A stretch of 64,000 nucleotides of DNA from Saussurea involucrata (GCA_033807775.1 CM066317.1:16565370-16629369), one strand, 5' to 3'. Positions 24,068 to 36,076 are shown, counted from the first letter of the stretch. Notes: generated by a model from the letters alone, not told the origin. Made by a program: numbers and translations.

Positions 24068-27000
24068 ACTCTCCCCCACTTGGATTAGACTTCGTCCTCG
24101 AAGTCTCGACCGACAAATAACTCGAGATAGTTCTCGCGCTTCTCCACTTCGGGCTCCCACGTCCACTCTGAACCCTTCCGGTGCTGCCACTGGACTTTTC
24201 TCAACTAGAATCTAAAATTCTCACCCCGTCTAGAATTTTTCGAATACTTTTCTTACTAACAAAACTCCTTCAAGGACACTGAAATTATGATCGGAAGAAC
24301 ATTCCAACAACTGGAATCATTCCTAGTTAAACGACTTCGATTGCCTCCCAACCTTAGATGTTCCGTACATCCCGACTCAAATTTCAAGCTCTAACCATTC
24401 TAAAGTTGCTCACCAATATACCCTACTGGATACTCGAATCCGATCATTCCTACCATTAACTGTTGATTAACTTCCACGTGTTCTAATAGACTCCCAAAAT
24501 TTATTTCACACGAATCATCAAACCAGTAAATTTATAATCACCCACGAAGGTCATTTCACCATAACCATTCATCACAAGTAAGCATCTCAGGGTTACTACT
24601 ACCATCACCATAATTACCTTAAAATCGGCTAAAATCTCCGATTACACTAAAGGTGTTTGGCCTCAAGCCCAAAAGTCGACACCTAAATATACTACTTACC
24701 TCAAAAAGGTTAATGCGCATTTATTCTCTTAAATATAAAGGGCATCATTCCCTTAACCGATACTATTCGGCCTACAGTACCAACACACGTGGAATACTCA
24801 ACCTTCCACCGTCTACTTATTCTCCACACTCGCTCTACGAAGCCTAGTTACACCGCATCAAGATACACCTTAACGTCTACCTCCCAGGTACGACTCAAGG
24901 CCCGGCACATCGGAACTACCTCCCAGGTAAGTGCCCAAGACTAAATCCTCCTAGTGCCTACTGGAAAGTCAAGGTCATAAAACATGAATACCGGGGTCCC
25001 ACCCCGAGCTACCCAACCGACCGTTACCAACGACTGACTGACATGACCAAGGATCCAATGCAAAACAGTCTACCAACAACATGCCTATCCCAGAATGACT
25101 CACTCACCCAACATGTAAATACGCAACGTGCAATAAGTGCAAAATTGTGCAACAAAACAACCCATCAACAAAACTTCACATCGAGCCATTAAAAACCGTG
25201 CAATTGACCCATGACTATCTCAAAGTCAAAACCGAGCAAAATGCTCCACGCTTGCTAGACCCATAAGTCGGTCAAAAACGCGTTTAAATAAAATTTAAGC
25301 AAGCAATACTCTAAGATCAACATTAGTCCCAAACTCAACACGGGTTAAACAAAAGAGTTTTCCAAAAGGACTCACACCCTTAAAATTCTCAAAATGACAC
25401 ATAACACTTATAAGCGCATTTCCCAAATGGTTTACAAAATCATTTACAAAATATTTTCAACGTCAAGATTTTTCATCTCCAAAAAGATCGTATGCAATAA
25501 AACTACTATTACCAGATCGGTAGTTACGCAAAAATGGACACGCTCGTCCCACATATGAAAATCATGTTGAAAATCATTCCATTGCAGCTCAGTTCACTCA
25601 TAAAACGCAAAGCGAAAAAATTAATTTCTTTAAAAATGAACCGTCACGGTTCTAGTATGGATTGACTCATGACATGTACTTAAAGTAACCGCTCGACCTT
25701 ACACCGGGTGCGACAAAAGTGTGCACATAATTTCAAAATCAGCTTCACGACATTTGACCCCAAAATTCCTCTTTTTCCAACATAAAATGTCGTGGTACAG
25801 GGTTCACCAACAAATCTTACGCACGTCGGCTAGTCATACAAAACGATGAAACGGTTTACAAATATATTTTTGTTAAAACACAACTATCTCGTGTAAGTTT
25901 CAAACTTAAAGATAAAAACCAATCCGTTTCCATCATTTGAAAATATCGACTAAAATCTCATAAAATCTCAAAAGGTGGGGTTCTTTAAATTGATTTTCAA
26001 GATTTCTCCAAATGGTCACATAAACAAATAAGATATGCACCTCGTGAAATTAAACCCACACGACTCAACATGCCATAAAACAAAAAACTTATTTTAACCA
26101 AATCACTCAAATAGCTTTATACAGACATCGTGGAATGTAACTTTCCGTCTCAACTCTAACATATGTGGAGGAGTTCCAATGTTAAAGTCACAAGCCGTAG
26201 TCACTTGCCCAACATTTTTAAATACCACAAAACACGGATATCATCTTACCCGAAAGAACCGTTGGAAAAATAACGAAATGAGACAAATTCTAACAAAGTT
26301 TGAACTCCCGTGATAAAACGATTTCATATACTTTCAAAACCATATTTCAAAATCTTGTGTGTGTGCTAAACATTTCCCCAAATTCCAAAACACCATCCAT
26401 AAAATGATTTGAAACACACGAAATTGTTAATGCAATCTATTTAAAAATCAAACTTTGTGCATGACTCAGTCGGCATTCTACGCCTCGACTCCTACTCCTC
26501 CAAATCTCTCTGATCCACTAACGTCATTCGGACATTTAAACCTCTTAGGCAAGTTGGGAAATTACGTCAAATAATCCCTACGATTTTTCCTCAATCAAAG
26601 TCGGCTGTATAAGCCTATGATTCTAGCACAATCATCCATCTTGGCCCGAAACAAACATCATCCTCATCGTCACTCCAAGTGACTAATACTAGAATCGTCC
26701 TTTTATTCCAATGACTACTAATTTATAACCTTCGACACTACCCCAACGATCATCCCATCAAAGCAAATCAAGTACACACCTGTACTAGTAGGTTTACTAT
26801 AGTCGTTCCTCCTTGTGATGGCTATTCTGGGTAGATGTTACAACGAGTTATTAGCACATAATAATTCACACTAACAACGCTCACGCTCAACTCCTTGGAT
26901 TCCTCGTGACTTTCCCCGACTCGAGCATTGATCCTGTGTTTTCGATAGTAGGAGCTCTACTACTACCTTCCACACCTATCATCACTCGTTCCGAGTTCCA

Positions 27001-28006
27001 TCCGATGGGTCCAAGTAGTTTCTCGCCGATAACTACACACATATGCCCGCACCGGCATATGTACACACTTCTCCTAGCTCCCTAGGAATTCCACCCAACT
27101 CCACTACCCTTGCTATGACGAAATCCCCACTAGTCATGACGGGTCGTCTCGCGAATGCACAGTCGCACACAGTGTAAAACCAGATAGACATTCGAATATA
27201 AGATTCTATCCTACAACGGTTGGACTCAAACAAGAGCTGCACAATAGAACTAAATCTAACATTCTAAGGCTATTCGGTTCCTACCGCATACAACCTATAG
27301 TGCATTCACTTGACAACTTATCAGGGCTAGCATGAACTCCTATTAGCAAACAACAAACATGCAGTACAGTGTAATAAGCACCAAACACTCCAGCACACAT
27401 ACTCCTATGTTCTAGAAAGCAATCTAGCATACATACTCATATGTAAACACTCTTCCCAGCTCACTAGGAATTTCATCTCATCCCACTACCCTTGCTACCA
27501 CGAAATCCCTATTAACCATAACGAGTTGCCTCGCGAATACCCAGTCACATGCAGCGTGAATCAAATAGACATTCGAATACAAGATTCTATCCTAGAACGG
27601 TTGGACTCAAACAAGAGCTGCGCAATAGAATTAAATCAAATATTCTAAGGCTATATGATCCTTACTGCATACAACCTATAGGGCCTTCACTTAACAACCT
27701 ACTATAACTAGTATTGATTCCTACTAGCAAGCAATCATCATACAGTACAGTGTAAACAACATAGGCAATCTAGCATGCATACTCTATGATCTAGAAAGCG
27801 ATAAATACACTAAGTACTGTACCTTCACAATTGGCGTCGGCTGACTGTACACACTGCGCCTCCGCTCACCGTTTCCCAAACGGGTTTTCCTTTTTCCTTT
27901 ATTCTCAAAGATTTTAGTAAAAAAATTTAAAACTTCATAGCCGCAACTTGAGACCAAACACACCGAGATGTGTTTGATTCACTCAAGCTGTGCTCTGATA
28001 CCAAGT
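24068..28006 (-). other. Non-coding internal domain of LARD-like element 2
   Basis: 3.9 kb without a supported gene. It contains an LTR-derived block (about 24850-25440), blocks shared with element 1, and a diverged tandem duplication of about 380 bp (27045-27425 and 27426-27805), whose units share 'agacattcgaata', 'aagattctatcct' and 'ggttggactcaaacaagagc'. The primer-binding site lies at 27992-28003. Confidence 0.6.
27045..27805. repeat. Diverged tandem duplication (~380 bp x 2)
   Basis: Two consecutive copies share long runs such as 'cggttggactcaaacaagag' and 'catacaacctatag'. They differ at many positions, so the duplication is older than the LTR pair differences. Confidence 0.6.
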
Positions 28007-30311
28007 TGTAACGTCCCAAAAATTACAAGGAATTTAAAATTTTTAAAGTAACATTTCATTAATAAAAACTCATTTAATAACTCAATCATTTCATTTGCAA
28101 ACTCATAATTAATATTCTCACAAACAATAAACAGCGGAATAAATGTCTAAAGTTAAAATCATAAAAGTAATCAACTCTTCCCACGGGCCAGTGTGTACTC
28201 GTCACGCCTTGGAGCCACTCGTACCTGAAACCACAATTTATTGGGAAAGGGTAAGCACGAAGCTTAGTGAATTCAGACACCATAAATAACACAGTTATTC
28301 CCACACCACCTCTAAACAGATAATTGCACATAAACAGCATACAAGTCTACGAACAAATCATAAACATGCATACCTACACCATCCCACCCAAAGGCATAAG
28401 CTGGTCCACCCGACCACACGATAACCGTGCAAGCATTACCCGGCTCCCCCGGGTTTCTACGCCACCCGCGTATACAACCTTCGGTCCCACCGAGTTACTA
28501 CGCCACCCGCGTATATAAACCTCGGCCCCACCGAGTTACTACGCCACTCGCGTATATAAACCTCGGCCCCACCGAACTCCTACGCCACCCGCGTAGTCAT
28601 AACAATAAAGGTCCGACTAGACACCCCACTATTTAGTCCCGCATCACAAACAATTAAAACTACCACACACGTACAAATCGTAATGTAAAAATAACCGACA
28701 TTAGTTATAGTGAGAGAACTCACCTCGTAAGCGCGTCTAGCTCACAAACAATAATTCAAGCTTCACAAATCCAAGATCACTTCCCAACACCTAAACAATC
28801 GTTAAAATGTATTAACACGAGACCCGGACCCTAAAACACGACGCACCCTTAAATCGTCACTAAAACGACTTTTCGGTCTAACCAAACAGGTCTGTTCGGG
28901 ACCTGTTCCGACCTCCATAAACCCAGAAAATCCTCAATTAAATTACATAACCAGAAAGTGCTCTGAGTTAGGGTTCCAAGGACATATCGCGCGCGTTCTA
29001 ACGATTTTTCTACAATTTATTATGGATTTTACAAAACCGATTAACTGCACAGTGAAAAAACAGCACCTTTCGCTACAAAACAGCAGTTTGACACTAGCTA
29101 CAGTCCGAACTGGTTTTTCCGCAAAACATAAGAAACTTACTAGACTCAGAATGGGAACTTTTGGCACTGGTTACACCCCAATAAGACATTCCTATCAAAA
29201 GTTATGGCTTTCCCAAAACAGTGGCAGAAACTGTGACTTTTAAAACGGAACGTGAACTGACAAATCCGGACCTGCTGTATAAACAGTCAAAATACGCCTA
29301 GCTAGAGGCCGAACCAGACTTCCGCTAAAACATGAAAAGTGTGCCCGACACAGAATGTGAACCGTGGACACCAGATTCGCCTCAATCCGAGCTACGACGG
29401 AAATGTTATGGCCGTCGCAAAACAGGGACCGAATGAGATATTTCACATAAAATGACAACTTTATTTTTCGCTTCGGGTTTACGCGATTTGGTTATGGATC
29501 AGGGTTTTAGGTGACAAGGGCTGGACTCAAACGCGCACCACCCACTGCCACCTCCGGCAGTGGTGGTCGCCGCCGACGGCGGCATCTGGCGGCGGCGGCG
29601 ATGGTGGTTTATGGCATTCCGGCGAGACCAAACGAAAAACCCGACCATCTAACCTTGCCGCACACACGCACACGCACAACCCGAACAACCCCGCCCTCCA
29701 CAGCCACCGAACTGGTGGCGCACGGCGGCGGCGCACACCGCCGGCAGCCATAGCTGCGGCGGTGGTGGGTTCCCGGCGGTCCGGCGACGACGAAACAAAA
29801 CGAAAGGGAGAAGGACTTACCTTGCGACGTCAATCCAGCGGCAAACCCAACTCCGTTTTCCTCTCTCTCTCCCGGTCGTCTCTCTCGCTTCTCTCTCTTT
29901 CCCTCGCCGTTTCTCCTCTTGCCATTCTCTTCTCCCGCCGGCAGAAACCAGCGGCGCCGGCGGTATGTGGGTTGATCGGCGGCAGCGAAGGGGAAGGGGG
30001 GATGGTCTCGGCGATGAAGACAAGGAAGGGAAGAGATTAGGGTTGATGTGCTTTGCTTGTTGTGTGCGACTCCAGAAAAAGACGAGAGGGAGGGGGGGGT
30101 CGGCCTTTTAAGCCGATCCCATGTAACTTCCAATTAAAAAAACACTTTTGGTCCCTTATCTTCCCACTACTTTGCAATTTTGATTAACGCCTTCCCATCG
30201 ATATCATATTTAATCCTTCTCGATAAACCCGCTAATCAAAGCTCGTTTTAAACAAAGATAATAAATAATTAAATAAGTGAAAATAATCTATACCGGGACA
30301 CGGGCTTTACA
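28007..30311 (-). repeat. 5' LTR of LARD-like element 2
   Basis: 2305 bp, nearly identical in layout to 21803-24067 but with four instead of three of the 41-bp CTACGCCACCCGCGTA units (28457-28596). That accounts for the 40-bp length difference between the LTRs. It also carries the GC-rich leader-like section (29520-30120) with CGCAAG|GTAAGT on the minus strand near 29821. Confidence 0.85.
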
Positions 30312-32875
30312 ATGGTGTGTTTTGGCTATCCCACATTGGTGAGAAAAAGAAAGTTTGAAAGCGTGAAATGTGTATAAGAATTAAGGAGATCATTCTTTTG
30401 TAGCAAGTGATAGTATTGACCCACATTAGTAAACCTTTTGTTGGAAAAAAGTTTTGTTTGCAAAAAAGTTTTGTTTATATACATCAAATCTTGAAATGTA
30501 ATGTGTTTTGGCTATCCCACATTTGTGAGAAAAAAAAGTTTGAAAAAATGAAATGTGTATAAGAAATGTGTGGCTCATTCTTTTATAGCAAGTCATAGTC
30601 TTGGCCCACATTAGTAAACCTTTTTTTGGCAAAAAAAGAGTTTTGTTTATGTAATAATTTGTTAAAACAACGTCTTTATGGTAAATAAGTCTATATACAT
30701 AAAAATTGATTAAAAGAACAACCAAGAATGATTGTATAAAAATACAACTAAGATTGACATTATAAAGTTTGTGTATTTCTTAAATCTTGAAATGTGGTTG
30801 AGTTTCCATATCCCACATTGGTGTGAATAAGATAATCAACCGGTCAATATATATATATATAAAGAAAAACCAAGGGTATTGAGGTGACATCATGAGAATA
30901 GAGTATTGGGGTATATATTGGCGAATTTTGGTTGAGTTTGAGATATCCCACATTGGTGAGAGATAGAAAGATTGGAGTATAGTGGTATGTATAAAAAAGA
31001 ATGATAGGATGTCATTGTGTCAACTCACGGGGTTTACGTCATGGGTTATCTTATTTAGATGACCCTATTTATGCAAAACAAAACATCGTCAATATATATA
31101 CTAAAAGAAGAACCAAGAGGTATTGAGGTGACATCAAGATAATAGAGTATTGGGGTATTGGTGAATTTTGGTTGAGTTTGAGATATACCACATTGGTGAG
31201 AGATAGAAAGATTGGATTATAATGATATGTATAATAAAGAATGATAGGATGTCATTGTGTCAACTCATGAGGTTTGTGTCATGGTTTATCTTATTTAGAT
31301 GACCCTATTTATGCAAAACAAATCTTATTATAAAAAATCGATATATATATATATATATATATATAGCCACAAGTTCAAATGAGAAGTGCTAAATATTTGA
31401 GAAGTAGAGAAGTAATCTTAGCCATTTATTCGGTCAAGATCGGTTTTAATTGGTCAAAAGTTGCGGCTGTTCCAAAAATAGAAGGGCAATTTCGTAACTT
31501 TTACAAAAAACACGGGACGAGTTCATATATGAATCTGTGTGTTTCATATATGAAACTAATTAACTGTAGGTTCATATATGAATCAGTTGAACCAATTAAC
31601 TGATTCATATATGAAACTAATTAACTGTAGGTTCATATATGAATCAGTTGAACCAATTAACTGATTCATATATGAATCTTTGTGATTCATATGAACTTTT
31701 ATTTAACTAATTCTCATATGAACTAATTAACTGATTCATATATGAATCACAAAGGTTCATATATGAATTAGTTAAAAAGAGTTCATATGTGAATTACAAA
31801 AGGTTCATATATGAACGTATTGTTCATATGTGAATTACAAAATGTTCATATATGAACGTATTGTTCATATGTGAATCACACAGATTCATATATGAACTCG
31901 TCCCGCGTATTTTTTACGAAACTACCCCTCTATCTTGTGCAGACCACGCGAGGAATTATCCGCTGCTTCTCGGTCAAAGCCGCCGATCTTGACCGAATGA
32001 ATGACTAAGATCACTTATTTACCTCTTAAATATTTAGCACTTCTCATTTGAACCTCTCCCTATATATAAAAAGAAAAACCAAGTGGTATTGAGTTGGCAG
32101 TATGAAAATAGAGTATTGGGTATTGGTGAATTTTGGTTGAGTTTGAGATCCTACATTGGTGAGAGATAGAAAGATAAACCAAGAATGATAGGATGTCATT
32201 GAGTCAACTCATGGGGTTTGCGTCATGGGTTATCTTTTTTAGATGATACTATTTATGCAAAACAAATCTTATTATAAAATTGTTAAAAAAAATTGTTGTG
32301 GTTGAAGTTTTTGAAGTAGGAAGTGACTATAAGAAATGAAGGATGGATGTTTTGTGTAAACTATGTGTTGACTCAATTTAGTTTACCCTATTTTGGCATC
32401 ATCCCATATTGGTTTGAAGATGCAAGTTTTGAAAGATGAAGTGACTATAAGAAAGGAGGGGTGAATGTATTTGTGTAAACTCATGTGCTTGACCCAATTT
32501 AGCTTACCCTATTTTGCAAATGCATTTTGAGGTGGAACCATGAGAATTAAGTATTCTCAAATGGTGGATGGTGGTTGAATTTAAGTTGTCCCACATTGGT
32601 AAAAAATTGAAAGATTGGAACAAATAAGTGGGTATAAGAAATAAAGATGGGAGGTTTTTGTGTCAAGACATTGAGTTGCCATAATTTAGTGACATTTTTT
32701 GAAAAATATGTAAAAATCAAAACCGAGGATGAAGATTTGGCAACATTAAATTTGAGTAATCCTCAAATCTTGAAATGTGGTTTAGTTTCATCATCCCACA
32801 TTGATGAAAAGATCAAAGTTTTGAAATAGAAAATGACTATATATATTAAAAAACTAAAAGAATGTTGTTGTGTTA
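30312..32875 (+). repeat. USE-TATA repeat array (snRNA-type promoter modules)
   Basis: Several diverged units in the same orientation. The upstream element is ATCCCACATTG or a close variant at 30328, 30514, 30810, 30945, 31185, 32148, 32401, 32588 and 32793 (11 bp each). In seven of these nine a TATA box starts 33-34 nt after the element: 30373, 30558, 30990, 31230, 32446, 32633, 32838. The other two have lost the TATA part. A degenerate unit keeps TATAAG at 32328 only. Plant U-snRNA genes use the element RTCCCACATCG with a TATA box at about this spacing when transcribed by RNA polymerase II. No snRNA body is recognisable downstream. The foldback element 31365-32061 interrupts the array. Confidence 0.65.
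31365..32061. mobile_element. Foldback MITE A with TTCATATATGAA palindrome core
   Basis: Inverted ends: GTTCAAATGAGAAGTGCTAA on the left and its near-complement ending CACTTCTCATTTGAAC on the right, with arms that extend more than 60 bp (CGGTCAAGATCGG against CCGATCTTGACCG). The core, 31530-31900, holds eleven exact TTCATATATGAA palindromes plus three TTCATATGTGAA and two shorter variants. The element is flanked by (TA)n tracts. Its outer end reads GGGAGAGGTTCA on the complement, like the two smaller elements in the kinesin gene. No ORF is meaningful inside. Confidence 0.75.
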
Positions 32876-33552
32876 ACTAATAAAGTTGTCTCATGTTTAT
32901 TTAATGCAACTCGTAGGCTTGATTAATTTTAGTCGAACCATTTTTTGGAAGAAAAATAAAATTTTCAAACTTTTCGTAACAACAATAATGATAGGGTTGT
33001 GTGATGTCGTTTGAGTTGAAAATAGCATAACAAAGTTGTTACCGATACATATGAAACTCTTCCTAATAACACATTTTATCAATATATAAAGTTGAAACAC
33101 TTATGGAAATACATTCTACATTTTAAAGTGTATCTTATTAATAGACAAATAAAGAATTACATTTTATGCTAACTACGACAATTATTTATTTAAAATACTT
33201 ATCACTATCGCACAAAACGCGAGACCCATACTAGTCTTAAATAGAAAACGAACCGAAAAACCCCTAACTTTCATTATCATAATGAAAGCTAAGAACCTTC
33301 TAGACACTACATTTAAAGGACCACATCCAAATTTTAAGCAAACCAGAGGGACCTTAAAAGTAATTCACTCTTTTTCAAGTTATAAACCATGTCCAAAGGT
33401 TGCCCTTTCGTTAAAGGAAATATTAGGGAAAAGTCTGAAAAGAACATATTCACGAATCACAAGAACCCAAAAACAAAAAACCTAGCCACAGAACACAGGT
33501 AGGTTACGAATCATTTGAACTGAAATTGAAAACAAGTTTGAGAGATAATGCC
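32876..33552. other. Intergenic region upstream of the zinc-binding-motif gene
   Basis: AT-rich sequence without a supported gene. A short open frame at 33282-33485 has no recognisable features. The promoter and 5' leader of the gene starting at 33553 should lie in about 33200-33552; no single TATA box stands out. Confidence 0.3.
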
Positions 33553-35775
33553 ATGGATTCTAAAGACATCGATATGATGGATTCCGATGCTCCGGCGACT
33601 TCTCCGCCTTCCAACGCCACCGAACTTTCCTCCGTCTCCGACCAAATTGAAGTTGCTAGAAGATTACTCACAGTAGCTCGCCAACTCATTGATCAAGGAA
33701 AACCTTCGCAAGCTCTTCAAGCGGTAATTCTTATTACACAATGTAATCCAGTTTGTAATACTAATTTTAAAGTTTCGAAATTGATGTTTTTTTTGTTTAT
33801 TGCAAAAAATCGTTGAGTCACGGCAATGGAAGGTCAAATTTTTTATTTGGTTTTTAAATTCAAAATATAGTTTTTATTTAGAATCGAGGAAGCATAACAC
33901 TTTTAGAGTCTGTTTGGCAGTTACTGAATGATTAAGTGTGCAGAATGATTACGAGGCTCTTATGATATAGTGCAAAATGAACTATGGTTGTTTGGTAATT
34001 GTTTAGAATGAAATTAGGGGTTTGAATGGTTAAGGGAGGCCCAAGATACAAAACCATTCAGATGGTTTTAGGACCATTAAGAGGCAGACTTTTTTTTTGC
34101 CAAACAAGATTCACCTCTTAGCGGTTCAGAGGTTGCCTCTTAATGGAACTATTAAGAGATAAACAAACAGCCCCTTATTTGGTTTTGATGCTGTGGAATT
34201 AGAGTTTTCTTTTCTGCTCCTAGATCCTTTCCTTAATTTGGGTTGAAAAATGATTCGGCTTTCTTGTGTTCCATTCTAAATTCAGTAGATGATTTGCGTT
34301 CATAATTGTTTAAGAAGGCATTGATGTGATCCTTGTGTCAAGTGCTTAATGGCAAAGCACTTGGTCCTTGAAACATGTATGATGTAACAGAGGCATTGAA
34401 TATGCTTGTGATAATTCACCATTCTTGAATCCAGATTGTGATATCTTACTAGAGTTGAAATTGTTTTTTCGGACTTCTTATTTGGGAGTAGCAATGGCTA
34501 TCTTTCTTGTGCTTATAATTACTGAAAAAGTAAATGATCTAGTGCTTATTGGAGTTAAAACCTTCACCACCACCTTCAGCTTCCTTGCCTTTACAAGTTC
34601 TCCTCAGGTATGAGTGATGATATGCTTGTATTAAGGTTATCAGCAATTAGGTATAAATGGTAAGAGTTGGGCTCAGAAAAGGGAAAGGGAAGGAGACTGA
34701 ACACTTTCTCATATTGGCGTAAGCAAGAAAGTTGTTATGGTTTTTCATTAAGTCCTGTATGTATAAAGTTGACTGCGTGGATTTAATCTGTCTTTATAGA
34801 TTGTGAAGATTTTTGTTTGAGGTTGTTTTTTTCATAGATGGAAGAAGCGTTTTTTAATTGGGAGGGGTAGGTTTGGAAAAAACTTGGCTTTCTGCATAAA
34901 GCTTCTCCCCTGGAAGCTGACTGAATAAGCCATTTTCTATATCATTAAGCCACTACCAAACATTCAAGTATAGCTGACCGAATAAGCTGTGAATCCATTA
35001 AGCCACTAATAAACAGGCCCTAAGGTTCATTTTGTCAATATATAAAGTAATAGCAGAGTCCAACCATTTGGATATTGGCAAGAATAGATTGAAACTTTAG
35101 CATGGGCTCATGAACGCACACCTTTGGCCAATTTGATTCATTGGAGAGAGAAACCGGTGGCACTTTCCATTGTACAAGCAAGATTGGTTGATTCCTTTTG
35201 AAGTATATAATATTTATATATTGTCAAAATTCACACACACTTATCACCTTTGGTGAGGCTTGTCCCGTTGACCTCCATGGAGGATGGGCTCTACCGGTAA
35301 CCTGGGTACCGTTGGGCCAAAGACCCTTTGGTATCTTTCTGTTTCCCGTCTTCTAATTTTTCAAAGTATATGTTGTTAAAACTAGAAGCCATCACTTTTC
35401 CAACAGGTGTTGACGGCAATGAGAGCCAAAGGAGGAGAAGCCGCCGCCTTTCAAGCGCTGAGTCGAGCTAAAGAACTCTACAGAAACAAAATACACGAAA
35501 CGACTGCTGCTGATGAGCTGGCATCGTTGTTTGCTGAATGTGCAATCGCTGAAGCTTTGCCCGAACCATCTACATCTAATAACGCAATCAGCCATCCGTT
35601 TCCTTCTTTTGAACCAGATGGTGGCGGAACTTCTATACTGGCGGAGACGGGAAGAAAGCAAATCGTGGTGGATGCGTTCTCGGATGGGAGTAGCTTCGTT
35701 TGTCTACAATGTGGCGGCCTTGTTAGCAATGAGCGTAGGGATGAGCACTATGCGTTTTGGTGTGGTCGTTCGTAG
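33553..35775 (+). CDS. Conserved-looking plant protein with C-terminal C2HC zinc-binding motif (two exons)
   Basis: Exon 1 is 33553-33723 and exon 2 is 35407-35775; the intron starts GTAATT and ends CCAACAG. The joined product is 179 residues. I chose the ATG at 33553 (context gccATGG) because it is the first in-frame ATG. The N-terminus is Asp/Met/Pro-rich; residues about 28-85 form a helical stretch (VARRLLTVARQLIDQGKPSQ, continuing into AMRAKGG) that looks like a TPR-like helical pair; the C-terminus has CLQCGG, then H, then FWCGRS, a likely C2HC zinc site. An AATAAA lies at about 35871. I believe this is a conserved plant family, but I cannot name it and give no function. The 1.7-kb intron holds MITE pieces. 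It converges with the kinesin gene. Confidence 0.75.
33904..34176. mobile_element. hAT-like MITE in intron
   Basis: The left end reads GTCTGTTTGGCAG and the right end AAACAAACAGCCCC, imperfect inverted ends of the 'ggggctgtttg' type, with 'gaggcagact ... agaggttgcctcttaatgg' inside. A related fragment lies in kinesin intron 1 near 44373-44460 and another at about 34895-35025. Boundaries are approximate. Confidence 0.4.
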
Positions 35776-36076
35776 CTGATGATGGTGTGTAAATGGTGAT
35801 CCAGTGTCATGGCTTTTTTGTCATGAAATTGGCATGTAATGCTTTTCATAGTGTAAAAGAACTTGCAACAATAAACCAAGATAAAAAGGATATACAACAT
35901 CCATGAGGAGTAACCCCTTGATTTATAATCACAAGTAACATGATGTCATCCCAACCTCCTTTTTTGGAAGTGCAAGGGTTTAAGATCAATATGTGATATG
36001 ATTGTGACTTGAGTTCTGCTGTATAAATAGTATACATCACTTCTATATATGATGCATAGTTATTTGGTCGTATAAT

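Larger units (their letters stand above)
21803..30311 (-). mobile_element. LARD-like LTR retrotransposon 2, structurally complete, non-coding
   Basis: An 8.5-kb element read on the minus strand: LTRs 21803-24067 and 28007-30311, a Met-tRNA-type primer-binding site (plus-strand GCTCTGATACCA, 27992-28003), and a purine tract whose complement is ACTCTCCCCCACTT (24068-24081). A perfect target duplication ATGGT lies at 21798-21802 and 30312-30316. On the minus strand the LTR reads TGTAAAGCCC to GGGACGTTACA. The internal 3.9 kb has no gag or pol, so replication would need proteins from another element. The internal region is a mosaic: 24850-25440 resembles LTR sequence of element 1 (near 15930-16560) and 25490-26700 resembles its internal domain. 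Confidence 0.85.

Noticed and set aside
35220..35345. SINE- or tRNA-like segment in the intron ('ggtgaggcttgtcccgttg')
   Set aside because: No clear A and B box pair or tRNA fold could be seen, and no poly-A or target duplication.
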